NCBI RefSeq assembly: GCF_014262665.1
Contig: NZ_CP046883.1
Location: 1,860,001-1,924,000, forward strand
DNA: 64,000 nt
DNA from: Corynebacterium anserum
Lineage (GTDB): Bacteria > Actinomycetota > Actinomycetes > Mycobacteriales > Mycobacteriaceae
Reading direction: 5' to 3'
A model generated the notes under the pieces. The model was not told the origin of the DNA and searched no databases. It saw nothing but the letters and a program-made list of their open reading frames with translations. Position numbers and translations under genes: made by a program. Positions 17,193 to 26,464 of the stretch are shown here, in pieces (position 1 is the first letter of the stretch; every line of letters starts with the position of its first letter).

Positions 17193-18352
17193 GCACTGGC
17201 CAGGACTCAGCCGAGCACGCACTACAAGCCCGCGCACCTCGCACGAGCGCACTACGCGCCGGTACGCCCCACACGCGTGTACCACACAGTGGACACACCT
17301 CCCTACGCTGGGGAAGAATCTCTTTCGCCTTTCGAGCCCGCGCAGCCTTTGCCGCCGGCGCTTTAGCGACCGCTACCTTCCTGCTTTTTGCCATCTGCCT
17401 CGCACACGGCGACTATCCCATCCCCCTAACTCGTGTTCTCAGTGTTATTTTTACCCCGGGCGGGGACAGCGTAGAACATCTCGTCATCCTTCATTGGCGT
17501 ATGCCTCGAGCACTGTCCGGAGTCATGGTCGGGGCAGCTCTCGGGCTGGCAGGCGCGATAACCCAAACCCTCACCCGCAACTCGCTTGCCAGCCCCGACA
17601 TTCTCGGTATAACCATCGGAGCCTCAGCGGGAGCTGTGAGCGTTATAGTTGCCAGCGGAGGCGCCACCACCGGCATACTAGCTTGGTTCGCAGGGCAAGG
17701 CATTGCGTTCTCAGCATTATGCGGGGCACTGCTCACATCAATTCTTGTCTGGGCTCTGTCTTCTCGCTACGGGGTGGATCCAATCCGCCTGATACTGACC
17801 GGCCTCATCATTTCGGCGCTGTTGGGTTCTTACATCAACTACCTGCTGACTACCGCCAAAATTCAGGACGTTGCGAGAGCTCAATTCTGGTTATCTGGGT
17901 CCCTGGGTTTGGCGACATGGGATCGCCTGCTTCCCGTCACCATCGTCGTTATCATGAGCATTCCCACCCTGGCATGGGTCGCTTTTACACTGCGAGCCAC
18001 GCTCATGGGGCGCACCATCGCTACCGCGCTGGGGCAAAACATTCATACTGCACAATTCACGTTGTTGGCTCTCGCAGTTACTCTCACTGCAGCGTCCGTC
18101 GCAGCAGCTGGCCCCATAGGCTTCATCGCATTCGTCGCACCTCAATTAGCACAACGTCTCAGCGCCACAGTTTCCCCGCCGCTTATCAGCTCATTATTTA
18201 TGGGATCTTTTCTTCTATTAACCGCCGATCTCGCAACGCAAACAATACTGCCCCCTACTGCCTCAGTCGGACTCACAACCACTGCGTTCGGCAGTATTTT
18301 CCTCATCTACCTGCTCATACGCGTACAGCGAAAAGAGACAGACAACCAATGA
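17189..18352 (+). CDS. FecCD-family siderophore ABC transporter permease
   Basis: About 387 residues. A hydrophilic N-terminus of ~45 residues precedes the FecCD helices. Family motif TRNSLASPDILGITIGASAGA and contact loop GPIGFIAFVAPQLAQRL are present. GTG at 17189 overlaps the previous stop (GTGA) and is well spaced from AAAAAGGTGG; GTG at 17180 is an alternative. It pairs with the preceding permease. Confidence 0.9.
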   Translation: MSTGQDSAEHALQARAPRTSALRAGTPHTRVPHSGHTSLRWGRISFAFRARAAFAAGALATATFLLFAICLAHGDYPIPLTRVLSVIFTPGGDSVEHLVILHWRMPRALSGVMVGAALGLAGAITQTLTRNSLASPDILGITIGASAGAVSVIVASGGATTGILAWFAGQGIAFSALCGALLTSILVWALSSRYGVDPIRLILTGLIISALLGSYINYLLTTAKIQDVARAQFWLSGSLGLATWDRLLPVTIVVIMSIPTLAWVAFTLRATLMGRTIATALGQNIHTAQFTLLALAVTLTAASVAAAGPIGFIAFVAPQLAQRLSATVSPPLISSLFMGSFLLLTADLATQTILPPTASVGLTTTAFGSIFLIYLLIRVQRKETDNQ

Positions 18353-19131
18353 TCAGTGTCACAGACTTAACAGTTGGTTATAGCACCGGCGTACCGGTAA
18401 TCAGAGATCTCTGCCTCGATATCCCGGAAGGGAAAATAACGACCATCATCGGTCCCAACGGGTGCGGCAAATCGACATTACTGCGCGCCATGGCTCGCAT
18501 CATTCCCCACACTAACGGCCAAGTCAGGCTCAATGGCGTCGATATATCAAAGATAGGCCGAAAAGAACTCGCCAAAAAGTTGGCTGTCCTACCTCAATCC
18601 CCCACAGCACCCGAAGGGATACTCGTCAGTGATCTCGTCGCCCGAGGGCGTTTTCCCCATCAATCGTGGTATGCGCAATGGTCTTCCACAGATGAGAAAG
18701 AAGTAATCCGTGCACTAGAACTCACCAACACATCGCACCTGGCACATCGACACCTTGATGAGCTCTCCGGCGGCCAACGTCAAAGCGTATGGCTTTCCAT
18801 GGTTCTTGCTCAAAACACAGACATCGTCTTTCTCGACGAACCAACGACACACTTGGATCTCGCGAATGCGGTGGAAGTCCTGGAATTAATTCGCTCCCTC
18901 AACAACGATGCAGGCCGCACGATAGTCATGGTGCTGCACGATCTCAACCTGGCCTGCCGGTATAGCGACCACCTTGTTGTTCTATCTGACGGCTCACTCA
19001 TTGCGCACGGAGACCCACACAGCGTCGTGTCACCAGACATGTTAGAACGCGCATTCGGACTCTCTGCAAAGATTATTCCGGATCCACTGACGGGCGGCCC
19101 ACTTATCATCCCCTACCCTTGCAGAATATAA
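18349..19131 (+). CDS. FecE/FepC-type siderophore ABC transporter ATPase
   Basis: 260 residues: Walker A GPNGCGKST, signature LSGGQRQSVWLS, Walker B IVFLDEPTTHLD and switch VLHDLNLAC. ATG at 18349 overlaps the permease stop (ATGA). A longer in-frame extension upstream lies inside the permease gene in another frame and is not real. The gene ends ahead of a bidirectional terminator shared with rplE. Confidence 0.93.
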   Translation: MISVTDLTVGYSTGVPVIRDLCLDIPEGKITTIIGPNGCGKSTLLRAMARIIPHTNGQVRLNGVDISKIGRKELAKKLAVLPQSPTAPEGILVSDLVARGRFPHQSWYAQWSSTDEKEVIRALELTNTSHLAHRHLDELSGGQRQSVWLSMVLAQNTDIVFLDEPTTHLDLANAVEVLELIRSLNNDAGRTIVMVLHDLNLACRYSDHLVVLSDGSLIAHGDPHSVVSPDMLERAFGLSAKIIPDPLTGGPLIIPYPCRI

Positions 19132-19274
19132 CACCATGCCAGGGCGCCCCATGCGCGCTTATCCCGACAGCACTCATGAATCATCGCAACATAACAGCAA
19201 ATAAGCTCTACTTCAGTTTTATATTCAGTCAGTTTTGAATCGACGTGATTCGCGTCCAATAGTCTCCACAAAAA

Positions 19275-19328
19275 CAAGACAATCGCCGCTTTCTCTGCAC
19301 AGCAGGAAAGCGGCGATTGTCTTTTATT
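19275..19328. terminator. Bidirectional rho-independent terminator
   Basis: GACAATCGCCGCTTTC pairs perfectly with GAAAGCGGCGATTGTC. T-rich tails lie on both sides (CTTTTATT on plus; CTTGTTTTTG on minus). It ends the plus-strand transporter module and the minus-strand L14-L24-L5 fragment. Confidence 0.85.
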
Positions 19329-19343
19329 AACGCGTCGTTTTGT

Positions 19344-19910
19344 CTACTCAGCGTTTCCCTTCTTGAATGGGAAGCCCAATTCGCGGAGCAAAGCACGGCC
19401 TTCATCATCGTTGGTCGCGGTCGTCACGACGGTGATGTTCATACCACGTGGACGATCAACCTTGTCTACGTCGATTTCGTAGAACATGGTCTGTTCACTC
19501 AGGCCGAAGGTGTAGTTGCCATGGCCATCGAACTGCTGATCAGAAAGACCACGGAAGTCGCGAATACGCGGCAGTGCGACGGTTAGCAGACGGTCCAGGA
19601 ACTCCCACATACGGTCGCCACGCAAGGTCACGCGCGCACCGATTGGCATGCCTTCACGCAGTTTGAAGTTCGCAATAGCCTTCTTAGCGGTACGGATCTG
19701 TGGCTTCTGACCAGTAATCAGGGTGAGATCCTCGATAGCACCGTTAATCAGCTTGGAATCGCGTGCAGCATCACCGACACCCATGTTGACCACAATCTTT
19801 GTGATGCCAGGGATCTGCATGACGTTGTCGTAGTTAAACTCGGCATTGAGCTTCTCGCGGATCTCAGCACGGTACTGGGACTTCAGGCGTGGAGTGTAGT
19901 TTTCGCTCAT
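19344..19910 (-). CDS. rplE: 50S ribosomal protein L5
   Basis: 188 residues; L5 core [14 protein letters not shown] and [12 protein letters not shown]. It binds 5S rRNA. Last gene of the L14-L24-L5 fragment; a strong terminator follows instead of rpsN-rpsH. Confidence 0.97.
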   Translation of the reverse strand: MSENYTPRLKSQYRAEIREKLNAEFNYDNVMQIPGITKIVVNMGVGDAARDSKLINGAIEDLTLITGQKPQIRTAKKAIANFKLREGMPIGARVTLRGDRMWEFLDRLLTVALPRIRDFRGLSDQQFDGHGNYTFGLSEQTMFYEIDVDKVDRPRGMNITVVTTATNDDEGRALLRELGFPFKKGNAE

Positions 19911-19912
19911 CG

Positions 19913-20227
19913 TTAGATGTCCTTCCCGTTGCGCTTGGAGACGCGGATCTTCTTGCCGTTCTCATCAAAGCGGTAGCCGATACGGGTTGGGTTACCGTCG
20001 GAGTCCACGACCATCACGTTGGAAACGTGGATGGGTGCCTCCTGGGTGACAATGCCGCCGGACTCGGCGCCACGCTCTGGAGCGGAGTTAGCAACGTGCT
20101 TCTTAATGCGGTTTACGCCTTCGACCAGAACTTTGTCACGCTTCGGATAAGCCTCGATGACCTTACCCTTCGCGCCTTTGTCTGGGCCGGAAATGACGAT
20201 AACGGTGTCGCCCTTACGGATCTTCAT
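19913..20227 (-). CDS. rplX: 50S ribosomal protein L24
   Basis: 104 residues, with the KOW motif at the N-terminus ([20 protein letters not shown]). It nucleates large-subunit assembly. It begins next to the rplN stop. Confidence 0.97.
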   Translation of the reverse strand: MKIRKGDTVIVISGPDKGAKGKVIEAYPKRDKVLVEGVNRIKKHVANSAPERGAESGGIVTQEAPIHVSNVMVVDSDGNPTRIGYRFDENGKKIRVSKRNGKDI

Positions 20228-20599
20228 TTAGAGCACCTCCGGAGCAAGAGAAACGATCTTCATGAACTTCTTTTCACGAAGTTCACGAGCCACTGGGCCG
20301 AAGATACGGGTACCGCGTGGGTCGTTGTCATTTGCCTTGATAATGACGGCTGCATTCTCGTCGAACTTGATGTAGGAGCCGTCTGGACGACGGGTTTCCT
20401 TCTTTGCCCGAACGATCACGGCCTTGATGACCTCGCCCGCCTTGACGGTGCCACCTGGAGCAGCTTCCTTGACGGTTGCGACGACGACATCACCGATACC
20501 AGCGAAGCGCTTAGTGGAGCCGCCGAGCACGCGGATGACCAGAATCTCTCGGGCACCGGTGTTATCGGCTACTCGCAGGCGCGATTCCTGTTGAATCAC
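20228..20599 (-). CDS. rplN: 50S ribosomal protein L14
   Basis: 123 residues: [19 protein letters not shown] start and [13 protein letters not shown]-type core (seen as [15 protein letters not shown]). In the usual spc operon it follows rpsQ directly. Here it is separated from rpsQ by about 6.9 kb of iron-uptake genes, so it needs its own promoter in 20600-20900. Confidence 0.97.
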   Translation of the reverse strand: MIQQESRLRVADNTGAREILVIRVLGGSTKRFAGIGDVVVATVKEAAPGGTVKAGEVIKAVIVRAKKETRRPDGSYIKFDENAAVIIKANDNDPRGTRIFGPVARELREKKFMKIVSLAPEVL

Positions 20600-20818
20600 T
20601 TGAGTCTCCTCATAGACCTAGATTGTTTGACGTGCGTGGGATTGCCGACCCTCGCGCACATGGTCCGTGTCTGTAAACAGACAACCCGGGTATTATTCCA
20701 CGGTGCAGGCACAAGAAACAAATCATCGACTATCCGTTCCATACAGAAGTGCTGCACTCTTTCGCGCCCAAGACCGGATGTACCCCTCGTCCCCTTCACA
20801 CCGTGACACACTCCCTCA

Positions 20819-20872
20819 CCTCACCACTGTTCAGGCCGGATATAGCCTCACCACTGTTCAGGCCGGGTATAG
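20819..20872. repeat. 27-bp tandem duplication, one mismatch
   Basis: Two adjacent copies begin CCTCACCACTGTTCAGGCCG and end ATATAG or GTATAG. They lie about 60 bp upstream of the DtxR-like box of the siderophore-interacting-protein gene. Confidence 0.85.
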
Positions 20873-20929
20873 CCTCGCCGGTTCCCAAGACCGCCGCTAT
20901 TCCTCACGGGCCTTCTACATAAGACTGAG

Positions 20930-20948
20930 TAAGGGTAGGCTCACTAAT
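20930..20948 (+). promoter_or_regulatory. DtxR/IdeR-like iron box
   Basis: TAAGGGTAGGCTCACTAAT matches the TWAGGTWAGSCTWACCTWA consensus at about 14 of 19 positions. It ends 3 bases before the ATG of a siderophore-reductase gene, so iron-bound DtxR would block its transcription start (inference). Confidence 0.6.
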
Positions 20949-20951
20949 ACT

Positions 20952-21875
20952 ATGGCACCTCCACCTCTTACTCTCGGCGCAATCAGCGCCAGCCCCACCC
21001 AACGCGCCACGTTCGCCGACCACCAGCTCACGCTCACCCCCTCCGCCCCAGAGCACCGCATCATCCGAGCCACCGTGTGCAGCGTTTCCGCACCGGCGGA
21101 GCATCTTCGCCGCATCAGCGTTGAAGCACCCGAATTCGTCGATTTTCAGCTAACCGGCCCCGATGAATTCTTCGGACTATTCATCCCACCCCACCGTGGC
21201 ACTCCTCTCTGCCTACCGGAGGAGACCAGCGGTACCAATATCCGAGCGGTTGTCGCCGCCATGCCGGACGACCAGCGTCCATCACTGCGTTGGTACACCA
21301 TTAGGACAGCAGACCCGGCGCGCGGCCGAATCACCTTCGACGTGGTCACTCATGGCGTCGTAGATCCCACGGCAGTACACAACGGACCAGGACTGACTTG
21401 GGTACTCGACGCACGCATCGGCGACGACGTCGGTATTTGGACCTGCCACGGGCTTTGGCACCGAGGTTGCAATTCCCAGACGCTCATTGCGGATCCCTCC
21501 TCCGCTCCGTCGGCACGGGCGATCCTCGAATACGCGGAGGCTTTCGCGCCGGAGCAGCTGCACGAAATGCACCTCCTTGTTATCGCCGAGAGTTACCGCG
21601 ACCTCGAGCCATTCCTCATCGCCGACTGGGAGCACAAACTAGGCACCCTGGAACTGATCTTCAGCCCGGCCACAGAATTCGCCGACACCACCGTCTCCTT
21701 CCTGCGGCAACTAGACCACGTCCACCACCCCGCGACCCAATCTCGTTACGTCTGGGTCGCTGGCGAGGGAACACTGTGTAAAGAGATACGACGTTACGCG
21801 ATCACTCAGTGGGGACTACCTAGCGACGCCGTGCAATGGTGCCCCTACTGGTTCCTCGGCAGAGCACGACCATGA
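20952..21875 (+). CDS. Siderophore-interacting protein (ViuB/SIP-type ferric-siderophore reductase)
   Basis: 307 residues of the FAD-binding SIP family, which releases iron from imported ferric siderophores in the cytoplasm. The N-terminal FAD domain carries RWYTIRTADPARGRITFDVV, the flavin-binding RxYT motif. The C-terminal nucleotide-binding part carries YVWVAGEGTLCKEIRRY and ends WCPYWFLGRA, typical of SIPs. ATG at 20952 lies 3 bases after the iron box and has no Shine-Dalgarno, suggesting a leaderless message. It is convergent with the DtxR-boxed importer genes and probably serves the same siderophore. Confidence 0.88.
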   Translation: MAPPPLTLGAISASPTQRATFADHQLTLTPSAPEHRIIRATVCSVSAPAEHLRRISVEAPEFVDFQLTGPDEFFGLFIPPHRGTPLCLPEETSGTNIRAVVAAMPDDQRPSLRWYTIRTADPARGRITFDVVTHGVVDPTAVHNGPGLTWVLDARIGDDVGIWTCHGLWHRGCNSQTLIADPSSAPSARAILEYAEAFAPEQLHEMHLLVIAESYRDLEPFLIADWEHKLGTLELIFSPATEFADTTVSFLRQLDHVHHPATQSRYVWVAGEGTLCKEIRRYAITQWGLPSDAVQWCPYWFLGRARP

Positions 21876-22043
21876 CCCCGACCCTCGGCAGTGCAAACAA
21901 TGAGTTCCCACCCTCGGCAGAGCAAACAGAGCAGACCATGAGCCCACCTAGGGTAAGAAACTAGATTTCTCGATCGACGAAAGAAGCCTTCCCCCGTGTG
22001 AGGGGCGTTCATCAGGCGGACTGTTGCAAACCCTGCTGGAGCG

Positions 22044-22832
22044 CTAAACGACGCCCCGCGGAACGATAATTGGCGAATGTCCACGCGGATCTTCCCACAC
22101 CTCTGCCCGCAAACCATAGGCATCACGTAGAACCTCCTCGGTAAGCGCTTCACGTGGACTGCCCTCTGCGAGCTTCCGCCCATCTTTCACGACGATCATC
22201 GTGTCACTGAACACCCCGGCGAGACCAAGGTCATGCAGCACAGCGACGACCGTCTTCCCTTGCTGTGCCAATTCCCTCACGATGCCGAGAATTTCCATCG
22301 CGTGCGCTGGATCCAGATACGTCGTCGGTTCGTCAAGTAGCACCACCGGGGTGTCCTGGGCAAGCACCATTGCCATCCATACACGCTGCCTTTGCCCTCC
22401 CGACAGTTCGGCCACGTCCCGCGCGGCCAGGTGATCAGTCGCTGTTTTCTCCATCGCTTCCCAGATGATCTTTTTGTCCTTCGACGCCACCCCAGCACCA
22501 CTCCACAAGGCTTTTCGGTAAGGATGGCGTCCGCGCTCGACTAGTTCCGCGACAGTCAATCCCGGCGGGCATAGAGGATGCTGCGGGAGCAGTGCGACGC
22601 GCTGTGCTGCTTCACGAGCGGTCATCGCATGAATCTCTTTGTCACCCACATGCACCCTCCCTTGTGCAGGAGTGAGAAGGCGCGAAAGAGTTTTGAGAAG
22701 AGTAGACTTTCCACATCCGTTCGGTCCAAGGAGGGTCGTCACCTGCCCCGGTTCAGCGCTAAAGGAAACGTCTTTGACGATATTCGGGCCATCGGCGTAA
22801 CCCACCGTCACGTGGTCGACGCGAACAATCAT
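22044..22832 (-). CDS. FecE/FepC-type siderophore ABC transporter ATPase
   Basis: 262 residues: Walker A GPNGCGKST, signature LSGGQRQRVWMAM, Walker B VVLLDEPTTYLD and switch VLHDLGLAG. ATG at 22832 overlaps the permease stop (ATGA), which excludes the longer frame to 23000. Last gene of the iron-regulated importer. Confidence 0.93.
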   Translation of the reverse strand: MIVRVDHVTVGYADGPNIVKDVSFSAEPGQVTTLLGPNGCGKSTLLKTLSRLLTPAQGRVHVGDKEIHAMTAREAAQRVALLPQHPLCPPGLTVAELVERGRHPYRKALWSGAGVASKDKKIIWEAMEKTATDHLAARDVAELSGGQRQRVWMAMVLAQDTPVVLLDEPTTYLDPAHAMEILGIVRELAQQGKTVVAVLHDLGLAGVFSDTMIVVKDGRKLAEGSPREALTEEVLRDAYGLRAEVWEDPRGHSPIIVPRGVV

Positions 22833-23872
22833 GCGTTGAATCCTTTCAGGGTTCCGCGGCGCGCGGCGACCCACACCAGCCACACCAAAGCAGGTCCGCC
22901 AATAATGGCGGTCACCAGCCCTACAGGAGCTGTAAATGGAAGTGTTCCGGCGACCACTGCGCACGTTGTCATTAGCGCCGCACCCGCAGCAGCAGAACAC
23001 ACTGGATGAGGAGTAGGAGTGTCTGCCACCAGCTTCGCTACCTGCGGAGCAAGCAAGGCGACAAAGCCGATCGGCCCCACGAGCGATACGACTACAGCAA
23101 CAACACCTGTCGCCGCTATGAGTAGTACCGTCCGAACCTTGGGGACGGGCACCCCGAGAGTGGAAGCGGTGGCGTCATCATGAGCGAGAAGGGGCAAATC
23201 CCGTGTGACCAGGAACCCCAAGAGAACAAAGGGAGCAAGCCCAACAGCCATGGGCATCAGAGCTTCCGAACGGACGAAACCGGTGGATCCAGCGAGCCAC
23301 GTTTGGGCATCCGCCGCCCGTGTGAGTTCCGCCTTGAGCATCAAATATTGCACTAGGGATTGTGTGAGGAAGGACAGCGCGAGTCCGACAATGACTACTC
23401 GCTGAGAGGTACCAAAACCACCCAGCAACATGAGTAGCATGACGATGAGGAGTGCTCCGATTAGTGCCAACCCAGCACGCCACCAAAAGGTAGGGATTTC
23501 CTCGCTCCACGCTGGACGTGACAGCACAGTGCCAGCGACAACCAACACGGCCGCACCGCCGGACACTCCCAAGATATCCGGGCTAGCCAGTGGATTACGC
23601 GCCATCGTTTGTGTCCAGGAGCCCGCTAAACCCAAAGCTGCACCGACGAACACGGTGGCTATAGCCATCGGAAGGCGCAGATCCCACACCACATTCACAG
23701 CCTGGTGGGTGCCGCCACCAGTGAGCACATCGAGCACTTCCACAGGGTTGAGTTTTACCGCCCCTTGCCCTAAAAGAATGCAGTAGCACACTCCCGTCAA
23801 CACAATGAAGCCCAGCGTAGACAGCGCTACACGCATGAAACGGATCCGTTTAATCGACTCCAGTTCGCTCAC
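22829..23872 (-). CDS. FecCD-family siderophore ABC transporter permease
   Basis: 347 residues from GTG 23872, which overlaps the previous stop (GTGA). Motif ARNPLASPDILGVSGGAAVLV near residue 100 and contact loop GPIGFVALLAPQVAKLV place it in the FecCD family. Second permease of the DtxR-boxed importer. The in-frame extension up to 24277 lies inside the neighbouring permease gene and is spurious. Confidence 0.92.
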   Translation of the reverse strand: MSELESIKRIRFMRVALSTLGFIVLTGVCYCILLGQGAVKLNPVEVLDVLTGGGTHQAVNVVWDLRLPMAIATVFVGAALGLAGSWTQTMARNPLASPDILGVSGGAAVLVVAGTVLSRPAWSEEIPTFWWRAGLALIGALLIVMLLMLLGGFGTSQRVVIVGLALSFLTQSLVQYLMLKAELTRAADAQTWLAGSTGFVRSEALMPMAVGLAPFVLLGFLVTRDLPLLAHDDATASTLGVPVPKVRTVLLIAATGVVAVVVSLVGPIGFVALLAPQVAKLVADTPTPHPVCSAAAGAALMTTCAVVAGTLPFTAPVGLVTAIIGGPALVWLVWVAARRGTLKGFNA

Positions 23873-24969
23873 ACCGGCACCTCCATATCTGTCGAGACTG
23901 GTGAGTGTCGACGCCTCCGCACCGCAGCAATCATTAGTGGTGCGCCGATAACCGCCAGCACGATAGACATTTCCAACTCGTTTGGTTGCAGGAGAAAACG
24001 CCCCAGAATATCGGCGAGAAGAACCGCTACACCACCGACCACTGCGGTAGGTACAAGCAGCCTCGTCAGCGCTGGACCCGTAATTGGTCGAAGCACATGA
24101 GGCACCGCAAAGCCAACGAAAGTCACGACCCCCACCGTGGCTGTTGCCGTGCCCGCGAGGATGATTACCGCAGCCGCCGCGAGAAACCTCGCTCGTGCAG
24201 GCGAACCGCCCAGGGCTTGAGCTACGTCTTCCCCCATCGCCAGCAAATCCAGAGAGCGAGCCGCAGCCGTTGCACACGCCACACCGAGTGCCAAGCCAAT
24301 AGCCGCCGCTGCGACGTCATCCATTCCCCGCCCTGACGTCGAACCAACTGTCCACCGGCGCATTCCTTCCAATGTGTCGGAGGAGTAGAGGCTCAGCAGG
24401 TTCGTTGCTGCCTGCAAAGCGAAAGTGACACCCACGCCGATGAGTACTAGAGTCAGCGGATCGCGCGAGACGCGAGAGATCACCAACACAATCACCGCCG
24501 CCAACAGCGCTCCGAGCAGACCCATAAGTGCCCGCTGTCCGACGGTTGTTGCCCATCCCGCTGCCAGTGCAGCAGCAACTGCAAAACCAGCACCGGCATT
24601 AACACCAATGATCCCTGGATCGGCTAATGGATTGCGTGTCCAACTCTGAGCAATCGCACCCGCCATCGCCAATGCCGCACCGACAATCACCGCCAACAAC
24701 GTGCGTGGTACGCGTAAGTCCCAGATGATTCCTGACTGCTCTAGCTCCACTCCCGTAGGGTTCTCCGCTACTTTTTCAGCAGGGCCGTGGAGAAGAATCG
24801 CAGTGACGTCGGACGGAGAAAGTCCACGCGAGCCAAGGTAGAGGGAGGCGATCATCAACACAACAAGGATTGGCAGCATTACCGCTGTCAGGGTAAAAGT
24901 ACGACGAACCCCCACACCATCCAGCGTTCTGGGTGAGGGGGGTGCAGAATCTAAGTCTTCGTTCAACAC
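23869..24969 (-). CDS. FecCD-family siderophore ABC transporter permease
   Basis: 366 residues; FecCD helices with TRNPLADPGIIGVNAGAGFAV near residue 110 and contact loop VGVVTFVGFAVPHVLRPI. It starts 30 bases after the binding-protein gene and overlaps the next permease by 4 bases, so the four genes form one operon. Confidence 0.92.
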   Translation of the reverse strand: MLNEDLDSAPPSPRTLDGVGVRRTFTLTAVMLPILVVLMIASLYLGSRGLSPSDVTAILLHGPAEKVAENPTGVELEQSGIIWDLRVPRTLLAVIVGAALAMAGAIAQSWTRNPLADPGIIGVNAGAGFAVAAALAAGWATTVGQRALMGLLGALLAAVIVLVISRVSRDPLTLVLIGVGVTFALQAATNLLSLYSSDTLEGMRRWTVGSTSGRGMDDVAAAAIGLALGVACATAAARSLDLLAMGEDVAQALGGSPARARFLAAAAVIILAGTATATVGVVTFVGFAVPHVLRPITGPALTRLLVPTAVVGGVAVLLADILGRFLLQPNELEMSIVLAVIGAPLMIAAVRRRRHSPVSTDMEVPV

Positions 24970-24999
24970 AGGGCGTAGCGGTCAGATAGCGTGTAGAGG

Positions 25000-25956
25000 T
25001 CAGATAGTTTCCGCGAACTTCTCGACCGCCCATGGGATAGTCAGGGGGTTTGGCATGCTCATGGCATTACCGACGTTCTCTTCGAGCCAACGAACCTTAC
25101 CTTCGCGGACCACGTCCAACTTACTGAAGGTTGGATCCTTCTTCAGGGTTTCAGCGGCTCCTTGGTAGTCCAGGACGAATAGATAATCTACGTTGTTGAG
25201 GTCGCTGTAGTTCTCCGGTGCAATGTCACGGTAGAACTCGCCTTTGTTCCCCTCGAGTTCCTTGGGGATAGTGAAACCAAGGTTTTCAATGAACTGTCCG
25301 CGACCGTCACCAGAGGTGTACAAGCCAATCTTGCCGTCATAAGGCATCACGATGGCCGCCTTCTTGCCCTTGAGTTCTTTGTGCTGTGCGACGAAGTCAT
25401 CGAATGTCTTCTGAGTCTCATTGATCAGCTGTTTGCCCTCGTCGTCTTTGTCCACAGCATCAGCAATCTGAGTAATCTGATCCTGCCATGGGATTTGCCA
25501 GTCTTTGGTACCTTCTGGCTTAAGGGTGGTTGGGGCGATGTCATTAAGCGCCTTTTTCGCCTGCGCATCAACTGCTGCGTTCACCGCGATGATCTTGTCG
25601 GGATCTGAGGCGGAGATCTTCTCGAGAATCTCCGCAGTGAAACCAGTTCCCGTGCCATAAACGGTGGCCGGTTTGTTATCGCCCAATTTGTCCTTCGCCC
25701 ATGGCCCCACACCGGAAGCGTCCACATCACCCTCGGCACCCCAAGGGGCAATGAGAACGGGTTGGATACCCAGTGCGAGAAGCGTATCGGCATCACCGAG
25801 GCCTACGGACGCGATGCGCTCACTGCCTGCTGCGTCGTTATTCGACGCCGCATCATCACCACCGCGGGCGCAACCCGTGAGAATCAATGAAGACGCCGTC
25901 AACACGGCGACGGCCTTAATAGCAGCACGACGGCTAAGAGAAACGGATGAAATCAT
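25000..25956 (-). CDS. Siderophore-binding lipoprotein (FecB/FepB type)
   Basis: 318 residues from ATG 25956. The signal sequence has a twin-arginine pair (SLSRRAAIK), a hydrophobic run and lipobox LTGC, so it may be a Tat-exported lipoprotein. The binding-protein domain follows (ERIASVGLGDADTLLALGIQPV; TAEILEKISASDPDKIIAV). The family binds ferric siderophores outside the membrane. A frame-compatible ATG at 26085 lies 2 bases after a DtxR box. A leaderless start there would add 43 residues before the signal sequence, so I prefer 25956. First gene of an iron-regulated four-gene importer. Confidence 0.9.
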   Translation of the reverse strand: MISSVSLSRRAAIKAVAVLTASSLILTGCARGGDDAASNNDAAGSERIASVGLGDADTLLALGIQPVLIAPWGAEGDVDASGVGPWAKDKLGDNKPATVYGTGTGFTAEILEKISASDPDKIIAVNAAVDAQAKKALNDIAPTTLKPEGTKDWQIPWQDQITQIADAVDKDDEGKQLINETQKTFDDFVAQHKELKGKKAAIVMPYDGKIGLYTSGDGRGQFIENLGFTIPKELEGNKGEFYRDIAPENYSDLNNVDYLFVLDYQGAAETLKKDPTFSKLDVVREGKVRWLEENVGNAMSMPNPLTIPWAVEKFAETI

Positions 25957-26464
25957 CTGGGGATACCTAACGTCAGAAATCGTGGGTGAGATGCGGACCG
26001 TGCGACGATGGCGCTGGCAAAAGCACAAAAGCAAGGCGGCAGCGTGACTTAAAATCGCACGGGGGACGCCAACAGCACCAAACATAGCAAGGTAAGCCTA
26101 ATCTTACAAGATCAATTGTCGGGCTTTAAGAAACTGGCTTTAAGGAACTAGGCAAAGAGGAGTGACGCACAGACCAACGCTATAAAGAGGATCAAGAAAA
26201 GGGGCGATCCCTGAACTCCCCCTCATACAGCGCCTCATCCTGTGGATTTACACCCAAATCACACCCTCATTAGGTTAACGGAAGATTAAAAAGTGACACA
26301 GACTAGTGCATTTCTAGTAAGCGCACACTAAGTTCTAAATCCATAAGTCATGGAGATTTCCTAAGGCGTGCCGCATACGGCTGTGATACAGCAGCTAGGA
26401 ACCCTTTTATTCCCCTGATTTATTACTGTTTACGAGATTTGAGAGGAAAGCAGGTCAGACCGAT
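25957..26464. other. Divergent intergenic region, importer / secreted protein
   Basis: Contains the DtxR-like box near 26088 and the promoter region of the secreted-protein gene. A TTAGGTTAAC half-match to the iron box occurs at 26270. No gene seen apart from the possible N-terminal extension noted for the binding protein. Confidence 0.5.
26088..26106 (-). promoter_or_regulatory. DtxR/IdeR iron box of the importer operon
   Basis: On the plus strand CAAGGTAAGCCTAATCTTA matches TWAGGTWAGSCTWACCTWA at 17 of 19 positions. It lies upstream of the binding-protein gene, so the importer is very likely repressed by iron-loaded DtxR. Confidence 0.8.

Larger units (their letters stand above)
20600..20951. 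other. Divergent intergenic region, rplN / siderophore-interacting protein
   Basis: Holds the rplN promoter side, a 27-bp tandem duplication (20819-20872) and a DtxR-like box (20930-20948). No gene seen. Confidence 0.5.

Noticed and set aside
17137-18348. Long plus-strand extension in frame with the ATPase that starts at 18349
   Set aside because: This part reads through a FecCD permease gene in another frame and is arginine/histidine-rich; the ATPase start is fixed by an ATGA overlap.
26270-26288. A third DtxR box
   Set aside because: Only the left half (TTAGGTTA) matches; the right half does not.
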